Position numbers and translations under genes: made by a program. Under the pieces are notes generated by a model. The model did not search any database. It was not told where the DNA came from and saw only the letters and a list, made by a program, of their open reading frames with translations. Below, one piece after another: positions 42,695 through 51,725 of a DNA stretch of 64,000 nucleotides (positions are counted from its first letter, which is position 1; each line of letters begins with the position of its first letter). Origin of the DNA: Gemmatimonadota bacterium (GTDB lineage Bacteria > Gemmatimonadota > Gemmatimonadetes > Gemmatimonadales > Gemmatimonadaceae); assembly GCA_016712265.1 (NCBI GenBank), contig JADJRJ010000030.1, forward strand, positions 372,001 to 436,000. The letters run 5' to 3'.

Positions 42695-43150
42695 GTGCGT
42701 ACGGACGACCTCTGGATGCAGGAAGCCCTCTCCCTCGCTGCCGAAGCGGCGAGGGCCGGCGATGTGCCCGTCGGAGCCGTGATCGTGGGCGAGGGCAGGG
42801 TGGTGGGGCGCGCGGGGAACCGCACGGTGCGCGATCAGGATCCCACGGCGCACGCCGAGGTGCTGGCCTTGCGCGAGGCGGCGCGCACCCTGGGTCGGTG
42901 GCGTCTGGACGACTGCACCCTGTACGTCACGTTGGAGCCGTGCGCCATGTGTGCGGGAGCGCTGGTGCTTGGGCGTGTCCGTCGGGTCGTGTTTGGCGCG
43001 TGGGACGAGAAGGCGGGGATGGTTGGGTCTGTTGGGGACCTGCTCCGGCACCCGAGGCTCAATCACCGCCCTGAGGTTCTGGGGGGGCTGTTGGCAGCCG
43101 AATCGGGCGCGATACTTACCGAGTTCTTCCGTGCGCGACGGCCTGCGTGA
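42695..43150 (+). CDS. tadA: tRNA-specific adenosine deaminase
   Basis: Makes inosine-34 in tRNA-Arg(ACG). It has 151 residues, GTG start abutting the clpB stop. The zinc/proton-shuttle site is HAEVLAL near 55 and LEPCAMCAGALVLGRV near 85. VFGAWDEKAGMVGS and LNHRPEVLGGLLAAE are typical of TadA as opposed to other CMP/dCMP-type deaminases. Confidence 0.92.
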   Translation: MRTDDLWMQEALSLAAEAARAGDVPVGAVIVGEGRVVGRAGNRTVRDQDPTAHAEVLALREAARTLGRWRLDDCTLYVTLEPCAMCAGALVLGRVRRVVFGAWDEKAGMVGSVGDLLRHPRLNHRPEVLGGLLAAESGAILTEFFRARRPA

Positions 43151-43176
43151 TGACTGAGGCGGCGGCGTCCAACGCG

Positions 43177-43206
43177 TTGACGCCACACAACTTGACTGTT
43201 TAAGTT
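43177..43206 (+). promoter_or_regulatory. Promoter of the tRNA-Ser pair
   Basis: TTGACG at 43177-43182, an 18-bp spacer and TAAGTT at 43201-43206, ending 14 bp before the first base of tRNA-Ser(CGA). The form agrees with the other promoters in this window. Confidence 0.65.
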
Positions 43207-43220
43207 GCTTGGCTCTGTGA

Positions 43221-43307
43221 GGACAGGTGTCCGAGTGGCTGAAGGAGCCGGTCTCGAAAACCGGTGTACCGGTAACGGTACCGTGGGTTCGAATCCCACC
43301 CTGTCCG
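43221..43307 (+). tRNA. tRNA-Ser (anticodon CGA)
   Basis: 87 nt. Acceptor stem GGACAGG (43221-43227) pairs with CCTGTCC (43300-43306), discriminator G. The anticodon arm is CCGGT-CTCGAAA-ACCGG with CGA in the loop, reading UCG. A long variable arm (TGTACCGGTAACGGTACC) gives the class II shape of tRNA-Ser. The T arm is GTGGG-TTCGAAT-CCCAC. 3' CCA is not encoded. Confidence 0.95.
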
Positions 43308-43320
43308 TGGACATGAGAAC

Positions 43321-43371
43321 GAGGGTAAGAGGGTCGCGGGGTACGGAGTTACTCCACACCCGCTTACCCTC
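43321..43371. other. Hairpin between the two tRNA-Ser genes
   Basis: GAGGGTAAG (43321-43329) pairs perfectly with CTTACCCTC (43363-43371), with an inner GGGT/ACCC pairing. There is no T-tract, so it may be a processing structure or a weak terminator in the tRNA transcript. No second promoter of the local type is visible before the next tRNA. Confidence 0.45.
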
Positions 43372-43413
43372 TCGCGCTGTCACCACCTGACTCGCTAACC
43401 TCTCGTTTCCTCA

Positions 43414-43500
43414 GGACAGGTGGCCGAGTGGTTGAAGGCGCACGCCTGGAAAGCGTGTGGTGGGGAAACTCACTCGCGGGTTCGAATCCCGCCCTGTCCG
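43414..43500 (+). tRNA. tRNA-Ser (anticodon GGA)
   Basis: 87 nt. Acceptor stem GGACAGG (43414-43420) with CCTGTCC (43493-43499), discriminator G. The anticodon arm is CACGC-CTGGAAA-GCGTG, anticodon GGA, reading UCC/UCU. A long variable arm (GTGGTGGGGAAACTCACTC) and T arm GCGGG-TTCGAAT-CCCGC are present. CCA not encoded. Acceptor stem identical to the upstream tRNA-Ser. Confidence 0.95.
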
Positions 43501-43605
43501 TGGCGGCGCTCCCAGTCGGGGCGCCGCCTTTTCTTGTATTCGCCCGGTTCATCGACGGTTCAAGCGCCGCGGTGTATGTTCGCAGCCCCACTTCACGCCA
43601 ATCAG

Positions 43606-44430
43606 ATGCCCAACGTCGGCGTACTTCATCCGCAGGTCGTCCATTTCGTCATTGCCCTCTGCCTGGTCGGCGTTGGCCTTCGGGTTGTCTCACTCCTCCG
43701 CAAGTGGCCGTGGATGAACCCGGCGGCGACCGCGCTGATCCTGCTCGGAACGGTCGCCGCCGTCGTGGCGGTGAAGAGCGGAGATGACGCGCACGGCCCG
43801 GCGGAGCGGGTGCCCGGCGCCCGGAACGCGGTCGTGGAACACGAAGAGTGGGGGGAACGCGCCCGAAACATCTTCTTGCTCATCGCAGCCGTGGAACTCG
43901 CAGCCCTGGCCATGGCGGAGAAGAATCGTCGCTTCCTCCACATGGCCAGCGCGGTGATCGGCCTGGGTGGCGTCTTTGCCATGTACGAAACCGGTGAACA
44001 CGGTGGCGAACTCGTGTACTCCTACGCGGGGGGCGTCGGTATCCGTTCCGGCGATCCCGCCGACGTAGAGCGCCTCCTTATGGCCGGACTGTACCACCAG
44101 GCGATGCTCGATCGACGGGAGAATCGTGGCGAGGCTGCCGGCGCCCTGTTCGAGCAAATGGGCCGCCTGAGGCCGGCGGACTTTTCCGTCCAGCTCCTGG
44201 CCGTGGAATCGTTGCTTCGTGACCGAAATGATGTGGCGTCTGCGCGGCAGGCCGTGGAGTCCCTCAACGCCCCCGACGACCGTGGCAAGCGATCGCAGGC
44301 GCTCCTCAAGGTCGACATTTTGGCCGCCGCTGGCCACCGAGACTCCGCCCGGTCGATCCTCGAGCCCGTCATTGCCGGGCTGCCGGCCCCCAACGCGCGA
44401 CTCCAGGCGAAGCTCGACTCCCTCAAGTAG
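43606..44430 (+). CDS. DUF2231-like membrane protein with soluble C-terminal helical region
   Basis: 274 residues from ATG 43606. It opens GVLHPQVVHFVIALCLVGVG, the DUF2231 'HP..vHFPIal' signature. Four hydrophobic segments lie in the first 130 residues. The following stretch (about 145-270) is alpha-helical with TPR-like pairing (RLLMAGLYHQAMLDRRENRG, ARQAVESL, ARSILEPVIAGLP). The open frame continues upstream into tRNA-Ser(GGA), so that part is not coding. Some family members bind heme; not shown here. Confidence 0.75.
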   Translation: MPNVGVLHPQVVHFVIALCLVGVGLRVVSLLRKWPWMNPAATALILLGTVAAVVAVKSGDDAHGPAERVPGARNAVVEHEEWGERARNIFLLIAAVELAALAMAEKNRRFLHMASAVIGLGGVFAMYETGEHGGELVYSYAGGVGIRSGDPADVERLLMAGLYHQAMLDRRENRGEAAGALFEQMGRLRPADFSVQLLAVESLLRDRNDVASARQAVESLNAPDDRGKRSQALLKVDILAAAGHRDSARSILEPVIAGLPAPNARLQAKLDSLK

Positions 44431-44445
44431 TGACGCGTGGCACAC

Positions 44446-44469
44446 ACCCTGCCTTTCAAAGGGCAGGGT
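44446..44469 (+). terminator. Hairpin after the DUF2231 gene
   Basis: ACCCTGCC (44446-44453) pairs with GGCAGGGT (44462-44469), loop TTTCAAAG, 15 bp after the stop. There is no T-run, so it is only a candidate terminator. It makes a start of the next gene upstream of about 44480 unlikely. Confidence 0.4.
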
Positions 44470-44529
44470 AGGTGCGACCTGACCGATGGTTGGGTCTACC
44501 TCATGTCCGTGTCACCTCAACCCGCCGAG

Positions 44530-45273
44530 ATGCGAGCGCACTCTGTTGTGATGACTCGATTGGCCCGGGTTGCCCTGGCGGTGGTCGGCCTCGACCTCTC
44601 CTCCAAGGCGCTCGCGGACCGCTTTCTCAGCGGTTCAGACGTGGACATCCTGCCGTGGCTGCACCTGCACGTCGTGCACAACCTGCAAGGAGCCTTCGGC
44701 TGGTCTGCCGGGGCGTACACCTGGCAGCTGAACCTCGCGCTCACGATGTGCGCGGTGGTGTTCGTCTTTCCCGTGGCGCGAGACCTCGCCCGCGTTGATG
44801 CGCGATCGCCGCAGGCGCTCGGGCTGATCGTTGGCGGGGCATTGGGCAACCTGGCGTCGTTGGTTGGTCCCCCCGCCGGCGTCGCGGACTTCATCGCGTT
44901 GCAGGTGCGGCCAGGTCACGCGATCGTCCTGAACCTCGCCGACATCGCCGCGTACCTCGGGCTCGTGCTGATCATGCGGACGGGGTTCCGCTTGGTGGGA
45001 GCCATCCGTGCCGAGGCGCGGGAAGCCGCCGCCATCAAGGTGGGAAGTGTGTATGCTGCGCGGGATCTGGTGCGCGGCAAGCGCTCGGAGCGCATGGTCA
45101 ACGACTGGAGCAACGTGGTTGACCTCGGCGTCGTGCGAGGTGACGGCCCGGCCGCCGATGACTCACGGGTGCCACGCCCGTTGGGCGCGGTCCCCCGACG
45201 GTCCGTGCGATTGGTGCCTACCAACGAACTGCCGACTCGCCCAGCAGTGATTGCCGACACGACGCCGGAGTAG
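44530..45273 (+). CDS. LspA-like (signal peptidase II family) protein with C-terminal extension
   Basis: About 247 residues; start uncertain among ATG 44503, 44530 and 44551, with no clear ribosome-binding site. Four membrane segments follow the LspA plan: LDLSSKALADRFL, WLHLHVVHNLQGAFGW, LIVGGALGNLASLVGPPAGVADFI and IVLNLADIAAYLGLVLI. The two catalytic Asp positions (VADF and NLAD) and the Asn of GNL are kept. The usual NLxDR Asp-Arg is replaced by ASL. A 90-residue polar tail with no counterpart in LspA (about 160 aa) follows. Either a divergent lipoprotein signal peptidase or a paralogue. Confidence 0.68.
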   Translation: MRAHSVVMTRLARVALAVVGLDLSSKALADRFLSGSDVDILPWLHLHVVHNLQGAFGWSAGAYTWQLNLALTMCAVVFVFPVARDLARVDARSPQALGLIVGGALGNLASLVGPPAGVADFIALQVRPGHAIVLNLADIAAYLGLVLIMRTGFRLVGAIRAEAREAAAIKVGSVYAARDLVRGKRSERMVNDWSNVVDLGVVRGDGPAADDSRVPRPLGAVPRRSVRLVPTNELPTRPAVIADTTPE

Positions 45274-45343
45274 GTGACCCGGGCCCAGCTCAGGCGTCCC
45301 CTGACTACCGGAAGATCTCGCCGGATTCAGTCACCTTGGCTCC

Positions 45344-46519
45344 ATGGGCATCACGGTCACTCGCAAGCTGACGTTGGCGGGAAGCGTGCTGGTCGCGCTC
45401 GCGATCACCGCGGGCGTGGTCGCGCACGATGCGCTGGACTTGCTCACGGTCACGCTGCGCGTCGCGCGCGGTGACCTGCCCGTTCGCCTGGTGGACGATC
45501 TGGCACGCGGGGTGGAGCAGGGTCGCGTGCTGCTCGTCGCGGCTGCGTCCGTGTTGCTGGTGCTGGTGCCGTGGGCGGCGATCGTGCTGCGTCGCGAGCT
45601 GGAGCGCCGCCGCGCGGCAGAGACCGCCCTCGCCAACAGCGAGGCCAGGTTTCGCGCGGCGATGGAGGGGAGTCACGATTCGTTCTATGTGCTCCAGGCG
45701 GTCCGCGATGCCGCGGGCGTCGTGCTGGATTTCGAGTTCGTCGAGCTCAACGCCGAAGCGGAGCGGCTGCTTGGTGGCTCACGCGCCGAGATCATCGGCC
45801 AGCGCCTGTGCGAACTCGTCCCGTCCAACCGGACCAATGGCTTCTTCGCGCGCTACGTTCAGGTGATGCACTCCGGGGTTGCTGTGGAGGGAGAACACGA
45901 GATCCAGCAGGGCGAGATGAACGCGGCGTGGGTCCATGACCAGGTGGTGCCACTGGGCGACGGCGTCGCGATCACCTCGCGGGACGTTACCGAGCGCCAC
46001 CAGCGCGAGGATACACTGCGTGCGCTCTCGCTGATGGATGAGCTCACGGGGCTGTACAACCGCCGCGGTTTCCTGACGCTGGCGCAGCAACAATTGAAGC
46101 TCGCCCGACGCGGTCAACGCGAACTGGTCCTGCTGTTCGTCGACATGGACGACTTCAAGGAGATCAACGACCGGTTCGGCCACAGCGAGGGTGACGTCGC
46201 CCTGCGCCGCACGGCGGCCATCCTGCAGCACACCTTCCGCGACTCCGACATCGTGGCCAGGCTCGGCGGTGACGAGTTTGTCGTCCTGGCAAGTGACATT
46301 GCGCATGGAACGGGCCCCCTGATCGTGGAACGCCTGCGGGCGGAGCTCCAGCTGCGCAACGAACGCGAGGGGTACCCGTACCGGCTTTCGTTCTCGGTGG
46401 GGTTGGCGACCTTCGATCCGGAGCGACCGCCCGAGATCGAGGAATTGCTGGCGACCGCGGACGCGATGTTGTACGAACAGAAGCGCCACAAGAACGAGAC
46501 GGTAGGCGCCGCGAGCTGA
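45344..46519 (+). CDS. Membrane PAS-GGDEF diguanylate cyclase
   Basis: 391 residues. Two membrane segments (about 10-30 and 62-85) flank a short extracytoplasmic loop. A PAS domain (about 100-215) has the usual SEARFRAAMEGSHDSFYVL and ITSRDVTERHQRE. The GGDEF domain begins LMDELTGLYNRRGFL and has an exact GGDEF in IVARLGGDEFVVL. RDSD lies five residues before it, an intact RxxD inhibitory site. It should synthesise c-di-GMP with product feedback. Confidence 0.93.
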   Translation: MGITVTRKLTLAGSVLVALAITAGVVAHDALDLLTVTLRVARGDLPVRLVDDLARGVEQGRVLLVAAASVLLVLVPWAAIVLRRELERRRAAETALANSEARFRAAMEGSHDSFYVLQAVRDAAGVVLDFEFVELNAEAERLLGGSRAEIIGQRLCELVPSNRTNGFFARYVQVMHSGVAVEGEHEIQQGEMNAAWVHDQVVPLGDGVAITSRDVTERHQREDTLRALSLMDELTGLYNRRGFLTLAQQQLKLARRGQRELVLLFVDMDDFKEINDRFGHSEGDVALRRTAAILQHTFRDSDIVARLGGDEFVVLASDIAHGTGPLIVERLRAELQLRNEREGYPYRLSFSVGLATFDPERPPEIEELLATADAMLYEQKRHKNETVGAAS

Positions 46520-46572
46520 GGTCGGGGGCTCGTGCTTCAATTCGCGCGGGTGCGATGCCATATTGGCGCCAC

Positions 46573-47114
46573 ATGCCAGCTCCCGCGAACCTCCTCAATG
46601 CGGCCGCCATCGCGCGCACCGTCCGGCGAATGGCCGAAGAAATCGTCGAGTTGTTCGACGGGACCGATGGGCTGATCCTCGTCGGAATCCAGCGCCGTGG
46701 GGTGCAGCTCGCGCAGCGGATTGCCGCCGTCATCGAAGCCACGGAGGGAGTGGCCGTCCCGCGCGGTGCCCTCGACATCACGCTATACCGGGATGACCTC
46801 CAGACGGTCGGGCCGCGTCCCCTCGTGGGCAAGACGGACCTGCCGTGGGCGATCGACGGCAAGCGGCTGGTGATTGTGGATGACGTGTTGCACACGGGGC
46901 GGACCATCCGTGCGGCGCTCGACGAACTGGCCGACTTTGGGCGCCCCGCCCGGATTGCGCTTGCCGTCCTGGTGGACCGCGGGGGTCGCGAGTTGCCCAT
47001 CCATGCCGACGTGGTTGGGAAGACGGTCGAGCTGCCGCCCGAAGGGCGGGTGGACGTCCAGGTGCTCGACCTGGACGGGGTGGACGCCGTCCTGGTGAGC
47101 CGCGGGAGCGAGGG

Positions 47115-47118
<4 letters not shown>
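46573..47118 (+). CDS. pyrR: PyrR bifunctional pyrimidine regulator / uracil phosphoribosyltransferase
   Basis: 181 residues from ATG 46573. The PRPP-binding motif is LVIVDDVLHTGRTIRAALDEL near 100. GIQRRGVQLAQRI and LYRDDL complete the type I PRTase fold. In Firmicutes it attenuates pyr transcription by binding mRNA; I could not identify a PyrR-binding anti-antiterminator in the 54 bp upstream, so regulation here may be enzymatic or trans. It overlaps pyrB by 4 nt. Confidence 0.93.
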
Positions 47119-48068
<950 letters not shown>

Positions 48069-48149
48069 TAGCAGCACGGCGGGATGCCGCACATGTGGGG
48101 ATGGGCGGGGAGGCGGCACTGAATCTTTGACTTGACCTTCAACCGGCGC

Positions 48150-49463
48150 ATGGCTGACACCTCTGCGACATCGCTCGTCCTGCTGCGCGGTGGGCGCGTG
48201 CTGGATCCTTCGACCGGCCTCGACGAGGTGGGCGACGTCTTGCTGCGGGACGGCAAGGTCGAGCACGCCGGCGCCCCGTTAGGCGAGGTGCGGCGCGACG
48301 GCGACCTGACCGAGGTGGACTGCCGCGGGTTGGTGGTCTCGCCCGGGTTTATCGATGTGCACTGCCACCTGCGTGAGCCCGGGCGCGAAGACGTGGAGAC
48401 GATCGCCACGGGCGCGCGGGCCGCGGCGGCCGGCGGGTTCACAGCCGTGTGCGCCATGCCGAACACCGCCCCGGTGACGGACAACCAGGCAGCGGTGGGT
48501 TTCATCATCCGGCAGGCCCAACTCGCCCGTGCCGCGCGGGTCTATCCGATCGGGGCCATCTCCGTGGGCCAGCGAGGTGAAGCGCTGGCGGAGTTTGGTG
48601 AGATGATCGGGGCAGGGGCGGTCGCCGTCTCCGATGATGGAAAGCCAGTCGCCAGCGCCCAGCTCATGCGCACCGCGCTCGAGTACGCGCGAGCCTTCAA
48701 TATTCCCGTCGCCGACCACTGCGAGGAACCCACGCTCGCGCATGGCGGCGCGATGAACGAAGGGATCGTGTCCGCGCGGCTGGGCCTCAAGGGGATTCCG
48801 GATGAGGCCGAAGAGATCATGGTCATCCGTGATATCCTCCTGTCGCGCCGGACCGGTGGCCATGTGCACCTCTGTCACATGTCGACCAAGGGGTCGGTGG
48901 AGCTGATCCGCTGGGGCAAGGAGCGGGGGATCCGGGTGACGGCCGAGGTGTGCCCGCACCACATCTCGCTGACGGAGGACGCTGTTGAAGGCTACAACAC
49001 CAATGCGAAGATGAACCCTCCGCTCCGTACGGCAGCGGACGTCGCCGCCCTGCAGGAGGCGGTGAAGGATGGGACCATCGACCTGGTGGCGACCGACCAC
49101 GCGCCGCACCACTATGACGAGAAGGAGCGCGAGTTTTCGGACGCCCCGAACGGCATTGTTGGGCTGGAGACCGCCCTCGCGGTCCTGGTGACGCATCTAG
49201 TCGCCCCAGGCATCATCAGCTACGCCACCCTCGTGGACCGGATGTCGTGTTCCCCGGCCCGCGTGTTCGGGCTGCAGGGAGGAACCTTGCGGAAGGGGAG
49301 TGTGGGAGATGTCACAGTCTTCGACCCCGCGGCGAGCTGGACCGTGGATCCGGCGTCGTTCCAGACCAAGGGGCGGAACAGCCCGTATTCCGGGATGACC
49401 CTGACCGGCCGCGCAAAGTGTACCGTCGTGGGTGGCCAGATCGTCTACCGACAGAATGCCTAG
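48150..49463 (+). CDS. pyrC: Dihydroorotase
   Basis: 437 residues from ATG 48150 (a TTG 18 nt earlier is possible). VSPGFIDVHCHLREPG gives the HxH metal pair. HCEEP, HLCHMSTKGS and LVATDHAPH supply later ligands and the catalytic Asp. This is the class I (PyrC/AllB-like) enzyme. The 81-bp gap after pyrB holds no recognisable terminator. The stop overlaps the aldolase start by 8 nt. Confidence 0.95.
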   Translation: MADTSATSLVLLRGGRVLDPSTGLDEVGDVLLRDGKVEHAGAPLGEVRRDGDLTEVDCRGLVVSPGFIDVHCHLREPGREDVETIATGARAAAAGGFTAVCAMPNTAPVTDNQAAVGFIIRQAQLARAARVYPIGAISVGQRGEALAEFGEMIGAGAVAVSDDGKPVASAQLMRTALEYARAFNIPVADHCEEPTLAHGGAMNEGIVSARLGLKGIPDEAEEIMVIRDILLSRRTGGHVHLCHMSTKGSVELIRWGKERGIRVTAEVCPHHISLTEDAVEGYNTNAKMNPPLRTAADVAALQEAVKDGTIDLVATDHAPHHYDEKEREFSDAPNGIVGLETALAVLVTHLVAPGIISYATLVDRMSCSPARVFGLQGGTLRKGSVGDVTVFDPAASWTVDPASFQTKGRNSPYSGMTLTGRAKCTVVGGQIVYRQNA

Positions 49464-50178
49464 GGCGGAGGGTGGGCCGGTGAGCGGCGGGTTGGCGCTG
49501 CGGCGCGAGGTCGTGAAGGTCTGCCAGCGGCTGTACGAGCGCGGGTTGATCGCGGGACCGGACGGCAACGTCTCCGTGCGGATCGGTCCGAATCGACTGC
49601 TGGTCACGCCAGCCGGGATGTCGAAGGTGGACGCCACCGTCGATGACCTGGTCGAGATCTCCCTCGATGGCAAGCACCTCCGCGGCAGCCGTCGGGCCTC
49701 CTCCGAGATTCTCATGCACCTGCGCATCTACCAGCGTCGCCCGGATGTCCAGGCCGTGGTGCATGCGCACCCGCCGCTGGCCACCGGTTTTGCCGTGGCG
49801 GGTGAGTCGTTCTCGGCATGTGTCCTCCCGGAGATGATTTTCCAGGTGGGTTGGGTGCCCCTCGTCCCATATGCCACCCCCGGCACACCCGCCCTCGCTG
49901 ACGCCTTTGACCCCTTCGTCGCGGACCACGACGCCTTTTTGATGGCGAACCACGGCGCCACGACGGTGGGACCAACGCTGACCATGGCTCACCAGCGCAT
50001 GGAGAGCCTGGAGCACAGCGCTCGCATCCTGCTGACGGCACGTCAGTTGGGGCGGGTGAACACCCTGACCACCCCGCAGGTAGAAGCACTCGTGGACGCA
50101 CGCCGGCGCGCTCTCCCCGACAGCCCGTTTTCGGGATGCGCTGTACCCTCCGACACACGGAGCACCGACCGCACATGA
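49456..50178 (+). CDS. Class II aldolase/adducin-family protein (fuculose-phosphate aldolase-like)
   Basis: 240 residues. GLIAGPDGNVSVRIGPNRLLVTPAGMSK is the substrate phosphate-binding region, VVHAHPPLATGFA has the zinc His pair, and LMANHGATTVG the third His. This is the L-fuculose-1-phosphate / rhamnulose-phosphate aldolase fold; epimerases of the same fold cannot be excluded. Coupled to pyrC by overlap, with no other sugar catabolic gene adjacent. Confidence 0.88.
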   Translation: MPRAEGGPVSGGLALRREVVKVCQRLYERGLIAGPDGNVSVRIGPNRLLVTPAGMSKVDATVDDLVEISLDGKHLRGSRRASSEILMHLRIYQRRPDVQAVVHAHPPLATGFAVAGESFSACVLPEMIFQVGWVPLVPYATPGTPALADAFDPFVADHDAFLMANHGATTVGPTLTMAHQRMESLEHSARILLTARQLGRVNTLTTPQVEALVDARRRALPDSPFSGCAVPSDTRSTDRT

Positions 50179-51101
50179 CTGGATCGCCGGAAGGCACGAT
50201 GGACGTTCTGCACCAGCTCCTCGCTGAGCGCACCCGCTACGAAACCTGGATCACCCAGCTCGAGGAGCGCCGCGCCACCGCTCCGGGCCACGTGCTTGAG
50301 CGAGTTCGCTCGGACTATGCCACCCGCCTGGATCAGGTCGTCACCCAGCTCCGAGGTCGCGCCGTTGAACTGGAGTCCACGGCCGCGACCCTGCGCTCAC
50401 GTCTAGGCGCGCTGGCGACAGAGGAGGAGACACGGCGCGATGAACGCGCAGAGACCGAATTGCGCGCTGCCGTCGGCGAGTATTCCGAGGACGAAGCCCG
50501 CTCGACCTTTGAGCGTTGCGATGCTTCGATTTCCTCCCTCGTCGCCCAGCGGGACGCGCTCGGTGCGGAACTCGCGAAGCTCCAGGAGGTGCTGGTTCTG
50601 GTCGTCGCACGGGAACCGGAGCCGGTCGCACCGGAACCGGTCGCGCCCGAGCCAGAACCCGCCGCCGAGGCACCCCCGTCGGCCCTGGAGGTTTCACAGG
50701 TGACCGCGGTGATGTCCGAGCCGGATCCTGCCGGCGACGCTCCGGTGGCGGCCGCTGCCGAGCCCACGACCCCGTCCGCCGCGGCGGAGCTTGAGTTCTT
50801 GCGATCGCTGGTGAGCGCGCCGGCCCCGGAGCTGGGATCGCCTGATGGGCAGGAGTACGTGGCGCCTCCCGTCCTCGCGGCGCCCCGTCGTCAGCCGACC
50901 CCGCTCAGTGCCACGGCGATTCGGGATCCACTCCGCTCCGCGCTCGGTGAAACTGGGGCGGCGACGGCGTCCGCGATGAACTTCCTCAAGGAAGCACCGG
51001 CGGAGCAGGTGAAGACCCTCAAGTGTCAGGAGTGCAGCACGATGAACTACGCGACCGAGTGGTACTGCGAGCGCTGCGGCGGGGAGCTTGCCGCGATGTA
51101 A
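50175..51101 (+). CDS. Coiled-coil protein with C-terminal zinc ribbon
   Basis: 308 residues. Residues 10-155 are strongly helical with heptad character (LEERRATAPGHVLERVRSDY; RDALGAELAKLQEVL). A Pro/Glu/Ala-rich linker (PEPVAPEPVAPEPEP) follows to about 250. The C-terminus is a compact ribbon: LKCQECSTMNYATEWYCERC, a CxxC...CxxC zinc site. No family recognised; scaffolding or nucleic-acid binding is conceivable. Ends in a strong terminator. Confidence 0.7.
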   Translation: MTGSPEGTMDVLHQLLAERTRYETWITQLEERRATAPGHVLERVRSDYATRLDQVVTQLRGRAVELESTAATLRSRLGALATEEETRRDERAETELRAAVGEYSEDEARSTFERCDASISSLVAQRDALGAELAKLQEVLVLVVAREPEPVAPEPVAPEPEPAAEAPPSALEVSQVTAVMSEPDPAGDAPVAAAAEPTTPSAAAELEFLRSLVSAPAPELGSPDGQEYVAPPVLAAPRRQPTPLSATAIRDPLRSALGETGAATASAMNFLKEAPAEQVKTLKCQECSTMNYATEWYCERCGGELAAM

Positions 51102-51122
51102 GGGGTCCGGGTCGCAGATCTC

Positions 51123-51156
51123 GGGGCCGCCCTCTGGAGGGGCGGCCCTTTTTTTC
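51123..51156 (+). terminator. Intrinsic terminator after the zinc-ribbon protein gene
   Basis: A perfect 9-bp GC stem, GGGCCGCCC (51124-51132) and GGGCGGCCC (51140-51148), with a 7-nt loop, directly followed by seven T. The clearest terminator in the window. Confidence 0.92.
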
Positions 51157-51230
51157 TTGGTCGGGGCCCAAGTCCCTTGGCGCCCCTCTGGTGGCACCCT
51201 GCGGCCGAACCGTGCGAATGCCGGAGGGGG

Positions 51231-51270
51231 AAAAGACAGAGGGCGAACCGCCGAAGCGGCCCGCCCTCTG
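51231..51270 (-). terminator. Intrinsic terminator of rpsT (minus strand)
   Basis: On the minus strand CAGAGGGCG and CGCCCTCTG (plus-strand 51262-51270 and 51237-51245) form a 9-bp stem around an inner CCGC-CGAA-GCGG hairpin, followed by TCTTTTCC. It lies 26 bp beyond the rpsT stop. Confidence 0.82.
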
Positions 51271-51295
51271 CGACCTGGCAAATTCCTGGGAGGAG

Positions 51296-51526
51296 TTACT
51301 TGCCAGACTTTGCGATGCGGCTCTTGTGGCGCGCCGCGGCATTGCGGTGGATGAGCCCCTTGCGAGCGGCGCGATCGAGCAGCTGCACGGCAGTCTTTTG
51401 CTCGGCCGGAGTTCCACCGGGCGCCTTCTTGAGCGCGGTGCGGAGGGCGGACCGTTGCGCGCGGTTGCGAGCATTGGCCGCTCGCGACTTGCGCATGTTC
51501 TTTTCGCCGGAAGCGATATTCGGCAC
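51296..51526 (-). CDS. rpsT: 30S ribosomal protein S20
   Basis: 76 residues from GTG (51526-51524). PNIASGEKNMRKSRAANARN, then ALRTALKKA and the C-terminal LDRAARKGLIHRNAAARHKS are S20 features; the protein is Lys/Arg/Ala-rich. It binds 16S rRNA early in assembly. Translation of the frame upstream of the GTG has no S20 character. It has its own promoter and terminator on the minus strand. Confidence 0.95.
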   Translation of the reverse strand: MPNIASGEKNMRKSRAANARNRAQRSALRTALKKAPGGTPAEQKTAVQLLDRAARKGLIHRNAAARHKSRIAKSGK

Positions 51527-51617
51527 AGAATCCTCGAGAGACGTAATCTTGGGTCGGACAACTTGACCGCGGCCCACGGGGATGTCGGGACCGAACCGGT
51601 TGTAACGCGAACGGGAA

Positions 51618-51646
51618 AACGTAGGGTTGGCGGTGGTCCATGTCAA
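51618..51646 (-). promoter_or_regulatory. rpsT promoter (minus strand)
   Basis: Reading the minus strand: TTGACA (51646-51641), a 17-bp spacer and TACGTT (51623-51618). The consensus -35 and near-consensus spacing make this the strongest promoter readable here. The leader to the rpsT start is about 85 nt. Confidence 0.75.
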
Positions 51647-51660
51647 GCAACGACATGGTT

Positions 51661-51689
51661 TTGACTCCAGTTGGGGGGGCAGCTAGCTT
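51661..51689 (+). promoter_or_regulatory. Promoter of the M50 protease-scp operon
   Basis: TTGACT (51661-51666), a 17-bp spacer containing a run of seven G, and TAGCTT (51684-51689). The start codon is 36 bp downstream. Its -35 lies 14 bp from the -35 of the divergent rpsT promoter. Confidence 0.6.
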
Positions 51690-51725
51690 GCCCCCTCACG
51701 CGACACCCAGCCCAGAGTATCGACA

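Noticed and set aside
43221..43500. tRNA-Sec (selC) near selB
   Set aside because: Both tRNAs have 7-bp acceptor stems and Ser anticodons CGA and GGA, not UCA.
43420..43605. N-terminal extension of the DUF2231 protein
   Set aside because: The frame reads through tRNA-Ser(GGA); the conserved HPxxVHF start supports ATG 43606.
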